Numbered from the stretch's first letter, positions 27,301 through 36,029 are shown. The stretch is DNA of 64,000 nucleotides from JAJYKC01 sp035545735 (GCA_035545735.1 DASZXS010000068.1:124001-188000); one strand, 5' to 3'. A program made the numbers and translations. The notes: a model not told the origin generated them from the letters alone.

Positions 27301-28004
27301 TTTTGATTGATGTTGGCCACCTGCGTGCCTTGGTTGCCGGGGTCAAGCAGATTCGCGCCATCCGAGGTCATCGTCATGCCGCCGTTGGGCTGCGTCCCCT
27401 GCGCGGAAAACTGCCCGATGGGGCCGGTGTTGCTCTGGGTGGTAAGGCTGCTCCACATACTGTTGTTGAGCCCTGTCGCCATCGCCATGCCCGGCATGAT
27501 TTTGATCAACTCGGCCGCGTCCCGCCCCTGGATCGCCAGTTCCGTGATCATGTGCTGATTCAGCGTCTGGCTCACCTGCCCGGTATCGGACGGTACTACC
27601 GCGTCCGCCCCGGAAACCACCTCAATCTGCTGCTTGGTCGTGCCGACCTCCAGCACGATGTTCGGCAAGCTTACGTTGGCCGCCTGCGTGAAGGCGATAT
27701 TCTTGGCTTCCCACGCATTGAAGCCCGCAGCGGTCACCGTCACGGTGTAGTTTGCTGGCTGCACGGCGGCGAAGTTGAAGAATCCGGTGCGGTTAGATGT
27801 CGTGTCGCGCGTCGAGTTGGTGGCCTGGTCCTTAAGCGTGATCCGCGCGTTGGGCACCACCGCGCCCGTGGCGTCCGACACGATACCGTGCAAGGATCCC
27901 GTCGAAACCTGCGCGGGCGACGGAAATGGAGCCAAAGTCCAGCCCGCAACCATTAGGCCAGGCAACAACATGGCCCGAAATCTACGAAAGAGAAGTCCAC
28001 ACAT
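24399..28004 (-). CDS. Oar-type TonB-dependent receptor 1 (carboxypeptidase-regulatory-like N-domain)
   Basis: 1201-residue outer-membrane protein. Signal peptide to about residue 31, then a carboxypeptidase-regulatory-like beta-sandwich (GSLHGIVSDATGAVVPNARITL, 35-115), a plug-like region (QVSQTLNQHMITELAIQGRDAAELIKIMPG; quoted in part as AIQGRDAAELIKIMPG) and a long beta-barrel ending in FALKYSF with terminal Phe. This is the acidobacterial/myxobacterial Oar architecture; most members are thought to import large or scarce substrates or build the surface. The gene stands alone, with its own upstream region of 290 bp and a terminator downstream, so the substrate cannot be guessed from partners. 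A purine-rich GGGGGTGGGAG precedes the ATG. Confidence 0.9.
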   Translation of the reverse strand: MCGLLFRRFRAMLLPGLMVAGWTLAPFPSPAQVSTGSLHGIVSDATGAVVPNARITLKDQATNSTRDTTSNRTGFFNFAAVQPANYTVTVTAAGFNAWEAKNIAFTQAANVSLPNIVLEVGTTKQQIEVVSGADAVVPSDTGQVSQTLNQHMITELAIQGRDAAELIKIMPGMAMATGLNNSMWSSLTTQSNTGPIGQFSAQGTQPNGGMTMTSDGANLLDPGNQGTQVANINQNQIAEFSIMTNAYGAEFAKGPVTFQAIGKSGGSDFHGQAYFYARHSTFDAEDSFLKASGVAAPQESYYYPGGDFGGPVILPKIPFNRNRDKLFFYTAYEYMNQNPEGSLIQRFIPTQQMMQGNFSPSYLSSLGPNFANGTFKLDANPPCPNTCTNNVNLPGGIIPASLIDPNSVALWKTMPQPNIDPNSNATGANYQYLVSQPVKRWEYRLRGDYNISEKMKVFVSWNRQDETDLNPISIWWGTNNDLPYPSSMPANQVSQVLSANVTNIFTPTLTNEFVFATATFINPIGLTDASAVDPAKVGFNMVGLYKNPYTPQIPNTLSWGNGVPGYFAPTFGQEWQGGNFGKLSQAPNISDNLSKVLGTHTLKFGFYWDLQRNQQTGSNFGGANQGVLDFENYGSQSSNNPAADFVMARVTGFTQANSSPVQDFHQHQYSFYANDQWKATRRLTLTLGLRFDHMGQWYPVGNGDVGLAIWDPSLYDNTSAAKAFTGLAWHGIDSSIPISGFPSRGFFLEPRLGVAYDLFGNGKTVLRGGFGVYRYQVSYNTASGGYNAPLNVVTANATSQCCIGYQSFNQFSPTLGVAGLGTTIGALQKGDERTPYTQSYNVTISQRLPWQSLAEVQYVGSRSRDLLLDGSSNGNLGNINNIPLGAFYKPDPTTGLVTDPYSPDFNANHYYPYANYTGIQLVSHGSYSNYNAFVVTWQKQNGPVTFMTNYSFSKAMGVRDGYSGNGAQAGYALNPFDLGANYGVLGFDHTHIFNASYIINLPKVQNVNKFVAGVTNGWTFSGITQIQSGAPIQPNSAQGELNASFGNDTLRGISKGVSATTYLGTNAFGGLPLVLTCDPSKGLSSGQYFNPSCFAPPAPGQVGSIVWPYIKGPAFFNSDLSLFKNFNITERQKIQVRFEAFNFLNHPLKQFNAPGNNADIGLNFSGPNGSLAQTNQNANTTGRPLYTVGRRVVEFALKYSF

Positions 28005-28297
28005 TGACTCCCACCCCCTCTGGTCCTGGTTCAGAATTTACAAAAGACCGATTTCCGTGAGTATAGGGCGGCTAATTGCTTTTTGTTAGTTGCTGTCCGT
28101 TAAGTCACGGTGACATTTTTTATGATGCTTTTTTTCAATAACGTACGAGCGTTACAAGCGGCCTCCGTCCGGTGAAACGTAATTGTTGCCTGCCATCATC
28201 CCGGTACTTTGTCCGATGTTTCAATCTCGACGAGAGCCGTGTCTTGCCGGGTTTCATTCTGTCCTCCAGACCCTGGGTGGTAAAATCGGTTTAGCTC
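28005..28297. other. Intergenic region between receptor 1 and the aldolase
   Basis: The longest non-coding stretch in the window (293 bp). On the minus strand a TATACT hexamer (28060-28065) lies about 55 nt before the receptor start and could be its -10 box, though no good -35 is seen. On the plus strand TAAAAT (28281-28286) lies 11 nt before the aldolase start. T-rich runs occur around 28118-28136. I see no RNA gene and no riboswitch-like structure by eye. Confidence 0.35.
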
Positions 28298-28957
28298 ATG
28301 AAATTCTTTTTGGATACCGCAAATCTCGATGAATTGAAAAAGGGAGCCGCTTGGGGCATCGTTGACGGAGTCACCACCAACCCCTCCCTAATCGCCAAGG
28401 AAGGCGTGGCGATCGAGGAGCAGATTCGCCGGATTTGCGATATCATCGATGGCGATATCAGCGCCGAAGTCGTTTCCTTGGAGGCGGATGAGATGGTCCG
28501 CGAGGGCCGCCGCCTGGCGTCGATCCACAAGAATGTCGTGGTGAAGCTCCCTCTCACGCGCGACGGCATACGCGCTTGTTCCACCTTGAGTAAGGATGGA
28601 ATTCGGACCAACGTAACCCTATGCTTTTCCGCGGGCCAGGCTTTGCTGGCCGCCAAAGCGGGAGCTTATATCATCAGCCCGTTCATCGGCCGCCTGGACG
28701 ATATCGGGACCGCCGGAATGAACCTGATTCAGGACATCGTCACGATTTACCGGAACTATGGTTATCCCACTCAGATTCTGGCCGCCTCGCTGCGCTCCCC
28801 CATGCACGTCATCGATTCGGCGAAGGCCGGCGCGCATATCGGGACGATGCCCTTCAAGGTCCTCGATATGCTCTTCCAGCATCCGCTGACCGACAAAGGC
28901 TTGGATCAGTTCTTGAAGGACTACGCCAAGGCTTTTCAACCCGCCGCCGCTCGCTAA
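28298..28957 (+). CDS. Transaldolase-like fructose-6-phosphate aldolase
   Basis: 219-residue member of the short (class 3/4) transaldolase group, TIM-barrel Schiff-base enzymes that either transfer a dihydroxyacetone unit or cleave fructose 6-phosphate. The N-terminus KFFLDTANLDELKK, VDGVTTNPSLIAKEG, the Schiff-base Lys83 in VVVKLPLT, and NVTLCFSAGQALLAAKAGA through ISPFIGRLDDIG are all diagnostic. Telling transaldolase from F6P aldolase needs one active-site position that I cannot assign by eye. No strong ribosome site precedes ATG 28298. It leads a plus-strand set with a small membrane protein and an HlyD adaptor. Confidence 0.92.
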   Translation: MKFFLDTANLDELKKGAAWGIVDGVTTNPSLIAKEGVAIEEQIRRICDIIDGDISAEVVSLEADEMVREGRRLASIHKNVVVKLPLTRDGIRACSTLSKDGIRTNVTLCFSAGQALLAAKAGAYIISPFIGRLDDIGTAGMNLIQDIVTIYRNYGYPTQILAASLRSPMHVIDSAKAGAHIGTMPFKVLDMLFQHPLTDKGLDQFLKDYAKAFQPAAAR

Positions 28958-28978
28958 ACCTACCCGTTCGCGGCCCGC

Positions 28979-29353
28979 ATGTCCGTCTATCGTTTCGTCG
29001 GGGCGCTGGTGGCCGGCGCCTGTATGCTCGGCGGCTCAGTGGCGTGGATCTACCTGGCGCGCCGGAAAGCGCCTGAAGCCCGCGAAAGGGAGCGAAGGCT
29101 GATGGTGGGCCGGGAAGGCCGCTTGGCGGACGGAATGGTAATCGATGTCCGTGGCAGCGCGATCGTGTACACCTACACGATCCACGGCGTCGGCTACATG
29201 GCCTCACAGGATATTTCGGACTTTCAGGAGGCGCTCTCCACAAGTTTGGAACTGGTGGGCGGCCCGGTCATGTTAAAGTATGCCCGGAAAGATCCGGCGA
29301 ATTCCATCGTTCTTTGCGAGGAATGGTCGGGGTTGTCTTCCCGGAACGTGTAG
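28979..29353 (+). CDS. Small single-span membrane protein (DUF3592-like)
   Basis: 124 residues: one N-terminal membrane segment (VGALVAGACMLGGSVAWIYLA, residues 6-26) followed by a basic linker and a small beta domain (GMVIDVRGSAIVYTYTIHGVGYMASQDI ... GGPVMLKYARKDPANSIVL; quoted in parts). The pattern IVYTYTIHGVGY and VMLKYARKDPANS resembles DUF3592 domains, which have an unknown function in envelope proteins. Located 21 nt after the aldolase and 9 nt before the HlyD adaptor, so it is probably co-transcribed with both. Confidence 0.55.
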   Translation: MSVYRFVGALVAGACMLGGSVAWIYLARRKAPEARERERRLMVGREGRLADGMVIDVRGSAIVYTYTIHGVGYMASQDISDFQEALSTSLELVGGPVMLKYARKDPANSIVLCEEWSGLSSRNV

Positions 29354-29362
29354 GATCGGAGC

Positions 29363-30352
29363 ATGCGCGGTAGATGGATTGTTCTCGCCGCAGTCTTCGT
29401 GTTTGGCACGGTTTCGGCCGGCGCCTGGCTGATGTTCCGCTCTCGCGGAGCCGTGGCGCCCCGGCCGGAGGAATCCCGCCCCGGCGCCCGTGAATCTTCG
29501 CGTGTATTCTCCGGGCGTATCCAACCGCAAAGAGTCGTGAGCATTACCCCGCCGGTGACCGGGACCCTTGTCCGGGTTCCGGTGGAGGTCGGGCAGGATG
29601 TCTACGCGGGCGAACTACTCGCTGAATTGAGCAACGGAAAACTGGAGGCGGCGCAGGCCGTGGCCAGGCTCGATACGGAGAAAGCGCAGTCGAAAGTCCA
29701 GAACCTGCGCGCCGAAATGGAGTCACTCCGGATCGAAATCTCCCGGGCCGGCGCCGCGGCGGTCCGCGGGCATGCGGCTCTCACCACCGCGGAGAAGGAA
29801 TTCGTTCGGCAGCGAGTGCTCGATCGGGAAGGCGCCACACCGCATCTCAAATTCCTCAAGGCCCAGCAAGACTACCAATCCGCGCTGGTTACGATGGAAA
29901 ACCTGGATGCGCTGGCGCAGCAGGCACGGGAAAGCCTGGAAAGGGTATCGCGCGAACTCGAAAGCGCACGCGCCAACCTGCAGGACAGAACGAACGACTT
30001 CAATTCCATCAGCACCGTGTCCGAAATCCACGCGCCCGTGGATGGAGTCATCATCTCCCAGCAGGGAAAAGTAGGGGAGCTAGTGAACTCGAGCCAAATG
30101 GAATTGTTTCGCATCGCCGTGGATTTGGCGCTGCTGGACGTCGTCGTCAACGCCGACGAGAAAACCCTGGCCTCGGTTCACCCTGGGGAGGCGGCCACGG
30201 TGCGCATCGCGGAAGGCGGCGATTCGGAAATTCCCGCCGTCGTGCGCGAAGTTGCCAGCGGAGGAATGCTGGTCGGATTCAATAGCCCCTCGCCCGCCAT
30301 TCGCCCCGGTATGACGGCGCTGGTCCGGCTTGCTGTGCCGCCGGGAGGGTGA
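29363..30352 (+). CDS. HlyD-family periplasmic adaptor (orphan)
   Basis: 329 residues: N-terminal membrane anchor (WIVLAAVFVFGTVSAGAWLMF), a lipoyl-like half-motif (GTLVRVPVEVGQDVYAGELLAELS), a long coiled coil at about 85-215, the returning lipoyl half (IHAPVDGVIISQQGKVGELV) and a beta-barrel domain to the end. Such adaptors bridge an inner-membrane pump with an outer-membrane channel. No pump (RND, ABC or MFS) and no TolC gene is adjacent: fumarase follows. It may serve a distant partner. Ribosome site GGATCGGAG precedes ATG 29363. Confidence 0.82.
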   Translation: MRGRWIVLAAVFVFGTVSAGAWLMFRSRGAVAPRPEESRPGARESSRVFSGRIQPQRVVSITPPVTGTLVRVPVEVGQDVYAGELLAELSNGKLEAAQAVARLDTEKAQSKVQNLRAEMESLRIEISRAGAAAVRGHAALTTAEKEFVRQRVLDREGATPHLKFLKAQQDYQSALVTMENLDALAQQARESLERVSRELESARANLQDRTNDFNSISTVSEIHAPVDGVIISQQGKVGELVNSSQMELFRIAVDLALLDVVVNADEKTLASVHPGEAATVRIAEGGDSEIPAVVREVASGGMLVGFNSPSPAIRPGMTALVRLAVPPGG

Positions 30353-30403
30353 GAGCCTGAAGGGTAAGACCATGAAGAGTAACACGCGGAGAGGCGGGAA
30401 ACG

Positions 30404-31918
30404 ATGAGCAAGCTAATTGACAGCCTGGTGGAACTGATCACGGAGACTTCGACCAATCTTCCCCCGGATGTCCGCGCGGCGATGGGCCTCGCGCTGGAGG
30501 AAGAGACGCCCGGTACGCAGGCATCCCAGGCGCTCTCCATCATCGCCACGAATATCGATATGGCGCAGGAGGATGGGGGGCCGATATGCCAGGATACCGG
30601 CATGCCCACGTTTGTGGTCCACACTCCGGTGGGTGTGAATCAGATCGAGCTGAAGAAAGCCATCCACGCCGCCGTCGAAGCGGCGACAAAATCGGGCAAG
30701 CTCCGGCCGAACTCCGTCGATTCCCTCACCGGAAAGAACAGCGGCAACAACCTCGGTACGGAGACGCCCGTCATTCATTTCGAGCAGTGGGAAGAAAGCG
30801 AGATCGAAGTCCGGCTGATTCTCAAAGGCGGAGGCTGCGAGAACAAGAACATTCAATATTCCCTCCCGTGCCAGTTGGATCATCTGGGGCGCGCGGACCG
30901 TAACCTCGAAGGCGTTCGCAAATGCATTCTTCATGCGGTGTGGCAGGCACAGGGGCAAGGCTGCGCGCCGGGAGCTCTGGGCGTCTGTATCGGTAGCGAT
31001 CGCGCTCACGGCTACGACTTGGCGAAGGGCCAGCTTTTTCGCACTCTCGACGATGTTAATCCCAACCCGGTGCTAGCCAGACTGGAAACGGAAATCATGG
31101 AAGAAGCAAATCGCATCGGCGTGGGTGCGATGGGATTTGGAGGTAAAGTTTCGCTGATCGGATGCAAGGTCACAGCGGCGAACCGGCTTCCTGCCAGCTT
31201 CTTCGTGTCCGTCGCCTACGATTGCTGGGCTTTCCGCCGCCTTGGCGTGCGCCTTCAGCCCTCCACGGGAGCGATTACCAAATGGCTCTACCGCGACCCC
31301 GAAAAGCAAGTTCGGCGCATGGCCGCGCAGGAGGGCTTCCCGCTCACCGGCCGCGAACTGGTTCTCCGTCCGCCCCTGGACGAACAGACGATCCGCGGCC
31401 TGAAAGTGGGCGACGTCGTGCTGATCTCGGGCGAAGTCTATACCGGACGCGATGCGGTGCATGCTCACCTGATGAAGAACCCGCCGCCGGTGGACCTGCG
31501 GGGTTCGGTCCTCTACCACTGCGGCCCGGTGGTTCTCCAACAGGGCGAGAAATGGACGATCCGGGCCGCCGGACCCACCACGAGTATTCGCGAAGAGCCT
31601 TACCAGGCCGATATCCTTCGCCGCTATGGTGTGCGCGCCGTCATCGGCAAAGGCGGCATGGGCGCCAAAACGCTGGAAGGCCTCCAGGAATGCGGCGCGG
31701 TATATCTGAACGCCATCGGCGGGGCGGCGCAGTTCTATGCCCGTTGCGTCGAGGAAGTGCTGGCTGTTCATTTGCTGGATTTCGGCATCCCGGAAGCGAT
31801 GTGGCATCTGCGCGTGAAGGATTTCGCGGCCATCGTCACCATGGACGCGCACGGCAATAGCCTGCATGCCAGGGTCGCTCAGGAAACCGGTGTCGAACTG
31901 GCTGCTCTGTCGCGCTAG
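30404..31918 (+). CDS. Class I fumarate hydratase (iron-sulfur, heat-labile)
   Basis: 504-residue fused alpha-beta form of the oxygen-sensitive [4Fe-4S] fumarase that interconverts fumarate and malate in the TCA cycle. Three cluster cysteines are visible in PICQDTGMP, GGGCENKN and GCAPGALGVCIGSDR (one of the two in the last). The alpha/beta junction falls near residue 330, and the C-terminal part with GKGGMGAKTLEGLQECGAVYLN is the beta half. Tartrate dehydratase is a close relative and cannot be fully excluded. Ribosome site GAGAGGCGGGAAA precedes ATG 30404. Downstream is a DeoR regulator with its own promoter-like sequence. Confidence 0.93.
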   Translation: MSKLIDSLVELITETSTNLPPDVRAAMGLALEEETPGTQASQALSIIATNIDMAQEDGGPICQDTGMPTFVVHTPVGVNQIELKKAIHAAVEAATKSGKLRPNSVDSLTGKNSGNNLGTETPVIHFEQWEESEIEVRLILKGGGCENKNIQYSLPCQLDHLGRADRNLEGVRKCILHAVWQAQGQGCAPGALGVCIGSDRAHGYDLAKGQLFRTLDDVNPNPVLARLETEIMEEANRIGVGAMGFGGKVSLIGCKVTAANRLPASFFVSVAYDCWAFRRLGVRLQPSTGAITKWLYRDPEKQVRRMAAQEGFPLTGRELVLRPPLDEQTIRGLKVGDVVLISGEVYTGRDAVHAHLMKNPPPVDLRGSVLYHCGPVVLQQGEKWTIRAAGPTTSIREEPYQADILRRYGVRAVIGKGGMGAKTLEGLQECGAVYLNAIGGAAQFYARCVEEVLAVHLLDFGIPEAMWHLRVKDFAAIVTMDAHGNSLHARVAQETGVELAALSR

Positions 31919-31930
31919 CGCGTCTGTTTG

Positions 31931-31960
31931 TTGCCGGGCGCGCCTCGATCGGTGTATGCT
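31931..31960 (+). promoter_or_regulatory. Candidate promoter for the DeoR regulator
   Basis: TTGCCG (31931-31936) and TATGCT (31955-31960) with an 18-nt spacer; both match the sigma70 consensus at 4/6. It lies in the 71-nt gap between the fumarase stop and ATG 31990, leaving a leader of about 20 nt. Confidence 0.35.
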
Positions 31961-31989
31961 TGCGGCATCCCACGCAGTTGTGTGAATCG

Positions 31990-32787
31990 ATGGCGGACAA
32001 TTCCAATAGCAGCTCCACCCATGCGCGCGCAGAGCACATCCTGCGCGAGCTGCAGACGCGCGGCTCGGTCTCCATTCAGGATCTGGTTCAGACCCTGGGC
32101 GTTTCGGTAGCCACGGTTCGCCGCGACCTGCAGGATCTCGAAGGGCAGGCCCTCCTGCGCCGCGTGCATGGCGGGGCGATTTCCATCGCGCCGTTGTTCT
32201 ATGAGCCGTTCCGCCACGATTCGTCTTTTCAAGAGGAGATCGGCCGGCAGGCCGCGGAAAAGCGCCGCATCGCCAACGCCGCGGCGGAGTTGATTCAGGA
32301 CGGCGACACCATCATTCTGACCGCCGGAACCACGACCACGGAAATCATACGCAGCATGCGCCAGCGCCGCTGCGTTTCCGTCGTCACCAACGCGGTCAAC
32401 GTAGCCATGGAGCTGTCCAAGCGCAAGGATATCAACGTGATCGTCACCGGGGGCTATCTGCGCGGCGACTGGTTCAGTCTGGTGGGTCCGCCCGCCGCGC
32501 ACACCATCAGCCACTTATTTCCCGCCATTGCCTTTCTGGGCGCGAATGGAGTGGACCCGGACCGGGGACTCACCTCGAACGATCCCGACGAGGCGGAGAT
32601 CAACAGCCTGATGGTCCGCCAGGCGCGGAAGAAGGTGGCCGTGGCCGATCACACGAAACTGGGGGTCGTGGCAAGCTGCCTCATCTGTCCGATTGAATCG
32701 GTGGATCTTCTCATTACAGACTGCGACGCATCGCCGGAAGCGGTGAAGCAATTTGAAGCCTGCGGCATCGAAGTTCAGTGCGTGTGA
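31990..32787 (+). CDS. DeoR-family transcriptional regulator
   Basis: 265 residues: N-terminal winged helix (RAEHILRELQTRGSVSIQDL, TLGVSVATVRRDLQDLEGQ, residues 13-58; the LLRRVHGGA wing follows) and a C-terminal DeoRC sugar-phosphate-sensing domain (GTTTTEIIRSM, VTNAVNVAMEL, GANGVDPDRGLTSNDPDEAEIN, VAVADHTKLG). Such proteins repress sugar or nucleoside operons and are released by a phosphorylated intermediate. No sugar operon lies next to it, so the target is unknown; the transaldolase-like gene upstream is a possible candidate. ATG 31990 is chosen over an ATG 30 nt upstream. It converges on a permease gene with 3 nt between stops. Confidence 0.9.
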   Translation: MADNSNSSSTHARAEHILRELQTRGSVSIQDLVQTLGVSVATVRRDLQDLEGQALLRRVHGGAISIAPLFYEPFRHDSSFQEEIGRQAAEKRRIANAAAELIQDGDTIILTAGTTTTEIIRSMRQRRCVSVVTNAVNVAMELSKRKDINVIVTGGYLRGDWFSLVGPPAAHTISHLFPAIAFLGANGVDPDRGLTSNDPDEAEINSLMVRQARKKVAVADHTKLGVVASCLICPIESVDLLITDCDASPEAVKQFEACGIEVQCV

Positions 32788-32790
32788 CCG

Positions 32791-33948
32791 CTAGCCCGAA
32801 AATCGCAAAGAGTCCAGAATGGAAGTCCGGGATGCGCTCCACGCCGGCAGAAAGGAGCTTACCAGTCCCACCATCAGCGCCACCGCCATCGAAATCGCCG
32901 CAACGCCCGGCGTTAGCGTGAGATTCGTCACAAAGAAGCCCAGCCCGGAGCGCGCCACCAGGCACATTCCGGAGGCCAGCAGGCATCCGATGGCGCCTCC
33001 GATGAGAGAGGTCACTATCGATTCTCCGAGGATGATCCCCAGAATGTTGGATGGGGTGAATCCGAGGGTCTTCAACACGCCGACCTCGCGCACCCGCTCC
33101 CGCACCGACATGGAGATGGTATTGGCCGAAACCAGCAAAATGGTGAATGTCACCGCCCCGCAAATGGCCATCAGAAAAAGCTTCAGGTTGCCGAGGAAGG
33201 AGACAAAGCTCAGCGCGAATTGCTGTTCGGTTTCTGTTTTGGTCGGCGCCGGCGAATTGTCGAATTCCTTGTCGATGGTTTCCGCGATCCGGGGAACGTC
33301 GGAGGGCGTGTCCGCCAGGATCTGGAATGTTCCAACGGTGTTCCGCTGACCACTGGTTGGGGCCAGGCTCTCGTTCAAGTAGTCGTAATGGAAATACAGC
33401 GACTGTTCGTTTAGAGGATCGTTGAAGATACCCACCAGATGAAGTTCCAGCGTCACCGGGAAAATATCGCCCACCAGCGTCACGCGATCGCCGATGTGCA
33501 GCCCCAGCTCGCCGGCCGTCCGGCGCGAAATGATCGCCGACGTGCGATCCGAGATAAACCGCTTCCACCAGTCTTCCGGCATCGTGTATTCCGGCCGCAT
33601 GACGTGCAACCGGTCGGGCTGACATCCGAAACGGGCGAAGAAATTCTTGGTGTCGCGCTCGTCTTTGTATTTGCCTCCGAACCATTGCCAGATCATGGCT
33701 CCCTTGACTCCGGGAACCCGTTCGATCCGCGGCAGGTAAGAATTGGGCAGCGGCTGCGCCAGTCCCACTTTGTGCCGCGTCACCAGCCGTAGGGCTTGGG
33801 CCGGAGTGGGATCGGAATGGAAAAGGGCCTGGTAAACCGCCAGCAGCACGCCGAGCAGACAAAGAGAGACCCCGATGCTGCCAATGGTCAAGATGCTCCG
33901 GCGCCGGTTTCGGAGACTGTTCTTCACGATCAGCGATAGGAACCGCAT
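32791..33948 (-). CDS. FtsX/MacB-type ABC transporter permease (no ATPase adjacent)
   Basis: 385 residues: N-terminal membrane helix after MRFLSLIVKNSLRNRRRSILT, a large periplasmic MacB-PCD-like domain (about 45-260), and three membrane helices in the FtsX domain (GVLKTLGFTPSNILGIILGE is the typical coupling-helix region). Unlike the two ADOP permeases of this window it has a single four-helix unit. The ATPase partner is not adjacent. The start ATG 33948 follows TAGGAT by 6 nt, the leaderless pattern. Divergent from the TPR-barrel gene at 34023. Confidence 0.83.
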   Translation of the reverse strand: MRFLSLIVKNSLRNRRRSILTIGSIGVSLCLLGVLLAVYQALFHSDPTPAQALRLVTRHKVGLAQPLPNSYLPRIERVPGVKGAMIWQWFGGKYKDERDTKNFFARFGCQPDRLHVMRPEYTMPEDWWKRFISDRTSAIISRRTAGELGLHIGDRVTLVGDIFPVTLELHLVGIFNDPLNEQSLYFHYDYLNESLAPTSGQRNTVGTFQILADTPSDVPRIAETIDKEFDNSPAPTKTETEQQFALSFVSFLGNLKLFLMAICGAVTFTILLVSANTISMSVRERVREVGVLKTLGFTPSNILGIILGESIVTSLIGGAIGCLLASGMCLVARSGLGFFVTNLTLTPGVAAISMAVALMVGLVSSFLPAWSASRTSILDSLRFSG

Positions 33949-34022
33949 GCCAGAATCCTAATCCATCCCCGGGCGAGAAATCCAGGGTTGATTTAGCACT
34001 AGAGCTATACCCCGGAATATTC

Positions 34023-36029
34023 GTGGCGCCATTGACTCGATTTCTGTTGCATTTAGCGGTACTTGCCCCGGTGCTGGCCGCCGATTCCTCGTATGGCGAC
34101 TTGGATGGCGCCTATGCGGCGCTCCGCGCCCGCCGGTATGACGCCGCCGTGGGTTTGTTTCGCAAGGCAATTGCTGGCGCCCCACAAAAGCCGGCGATTC
34201 ATAAGGATCTGGCGTATACGCTCTTGAAAATCGGAGAAAACCAGGCCGCGCGCGAGGAATTCGCCGAAGCTGCCCGCCTCGACCCCGCCGACGATGCCGC
34301 GGCTATGGAATACGCCTTCCTCGCCTATGAAACCGGACAGGAGACGGAGGCCCGCCGGACTTTCGACCGCATCCGGAAAAAGGGAAATCCGACCGCGGAG
34401 ACGGCTTTTCAGAATATCGACCGTCCGCTTGCGGAGGGCATCGAGCGCTGGAAGGCGGCGTTACAGGATTCGCCGGATAACTTCAGCGCGCACCACGAAT
34501 TGGCGCGCCTCGCCGAACAGCGTGACGAGATCGCCTTGGCCGCGGAGAACTATCAAGCCGCCTGGAAATTGAAACCGTCGGAACGCTCCCTGCTCCTCGA
34601 CCTCGGCCGGGTGTGGAAGGCCGTGGGCAACGTCGAATCCGCCAACGCGGCACTGCTGGCCGCTTCTCGCGGAGCGCAGCCGCGAATCGCCGAGACCGCG
34701 CGCGGGCTTCTGCCCGCCCGCTACCCGTATGTGTACGAATTCCGCAAGGCGATCGAACTCGACCCGGATAACATCGAGCTGCATCGCGAACTCGCCTATC
34801 TCCTGATGGCGATGAACGAAAAGCATGAAGCGGAGCTCGAGTTCATTACCATTCATGACCGGGCGCCGGGCGATCTTCTCTCGACGGCGCAACTCGGCTT
34901 TCTGCGGCTGGCCAGGAACGACATGGAAGGAGCACGCCCGCTGCTCGATGCCGTGCTCCGTGGACCGGACCCTGTGCTGGCGGATCGCGTGCGGCGCGCG
35001 CTAAAAATGCCGCAGACTCTACCCAGGCAGCCCGATATTCCCAAGAGTAGTGTATCGGTGGAAGCCAAGACGCTCGCCGAAAAGAGTTTCGCCAAAGGCT
35101 ATCTGAAGGATGCCCTGAAGTACCTTACCATCGCTCACGAAACCGACCCCGTTGACTTTCAGGTGATGCTGAAGCTCGGCTGGGTATATAACATGCTGCA
35201 CCAGGACCGGGAGGCCGTCCGCTGGTTCAAGCTGGCGCGCCAGAGCCCGGATGCGGCGATTTCGGACGAAGCGGGGAAGGCGTACCGGAATCTCGCGCCG
35301 GGACTCGCGCGCTTTCGCACGACCTTTTGGGCTTTCCCCTTTTTCTCCACTCGCTGGCACGATGCCTTCGGATACGCGCAGCTCAAGACGGAAACGCGGG
35401 TGGGCTCTCTGCCGCTTTCGATCTACGCCTCCACTAGGTTCACCGGCGACGCCAGCGGCGCCGTTGGCCCCGAACCGGGGGGTTCGTCGCCCCAATACCT
35501 CTCGGAGAGTTCTTTCATTTTCGGCATCGGCGTCGCCACCCGGCCCTGGCACGGAGCCACCGGATGGTTCGAAGCGGGCGAGGCGGTGAAGTATCTGGCG
35601 AACCGCAGCGACGTGGGTGCGGCCATTCCGGATTATCGCGGGGGCGTGTCCTTTGCATACGGGCGCGGGCATGCCATCGGCAGCCCGGAGTCCGGTTTCT
35701 TCGCCGAAACGAACGACGACGGCATCTACGTCAGCCGTTTTCAAGACGATTTTCTGCTCTACGCACAAAACCGCGCCGGATATACGTTTGCCGGGGGAAA
35801 CATGCAGCTTTACGCCAATCTGGATCTCACCACGGACACGGGACGGCAATACTGGGCGAATTTCGGGGAGGCAGGTCCCGGCATTCGCTTTCGCTTGCCG
35901 GGCGCTCCGAAGTCCATGCTGTTTTCCGTGAACTTCTTGCGGGGAACGTACACGCTGAATGAAGGGAACCCACGGCGGCCCAACTTCTGGGACCTGCGCG
36001 CCGGATTCTGGTATGCGTTTACTCGCTAG
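34023..36029 (+). CDS. Outer-membrane TPR/beta-barrel protein (PgaA/NfrA-like layout)
   Basis: 668 residues from GTG 34023: signal peptide to about residue 20, TPR repeats to about 430 (YDAAVGLFRKAIAGAPQKPA, AAREEFAEAARLDPADDAA, EFRKAIELDPDNIELHREL, ALKYLTIAHETDPVDFQVM), then a 230-residue beta-rich part with alternating aromatic strands ending NFWDLRAGFWYAFTR, as in outer-membrane barrels. This order (periplasmic TPR then C-terminal barrel) is that of polysaccharide exporters PgaA, PelB and NfrA-like proteins. No sequence identity can be claimed. Its 3' end overlaps the next gene by 17 nt, so the two form a unit. Confidence 0.68.
   Translation: MAPLTRFLLHLAVLAPVLAADSSYGDLDGAYAALRARRYDAAVGLFRKAIAGAPQKPAIHKDLAYTLLKIGENQAAREEFAEAARLDPADDAAAMEYAFLAYETGQETEARRTFDRIRKKGNPTAETAFQNIDRPLAEGIERWKAALQDSPDNFSAHHELARLAEQRDEIALAAENYQAAWKLKPSERSLLLDLGRVWKAVGNVESANAALLAASRGAQPRIAETARGLLPARYPYVYEFRKAIELDPDNIELHRELAYLLMAMNEKHEAELEFITIHDRAPGDLLSTAQLGFLRLARNDMEGARPLLDAVLRGPDPVLADRVRRALKMPQTLPRQPDIPKSSVSVEAKTLAEKSFAKGYLKDALKYLTIAHETDPVDFQVMLKLGWVYNMLHQDREAVRWFKLARQSPDAAISDEAGKAYRNLAPGLARFRTTFWAFPFFSTRWHDAFGYAQLKTETRVGSLPLSIYASTRFTGDASGAVGPEPGGSSPQYLSESSFIFGIGVATRPWHGATGWFEAGEAVKYLANRSDVGAAIPDYRGGVSFAYGRGHAIGSPESGFFAETNDDGIYVSRFQDDFLLYAQNRAGYTFAGGNMQLYANLDLTTDTGRQYWANFGEAGPGIRFRLPGAPKSMLFSVNFLRGTYTLNEGNPRRPNFWDLRAGFWYAFTR

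Noticed and set aside
26712..27956. 414-codon plus-strand frame opposite Oar receptor 1
   Set aside because: No recognisable domain and fully antisense to a long conserved gene.
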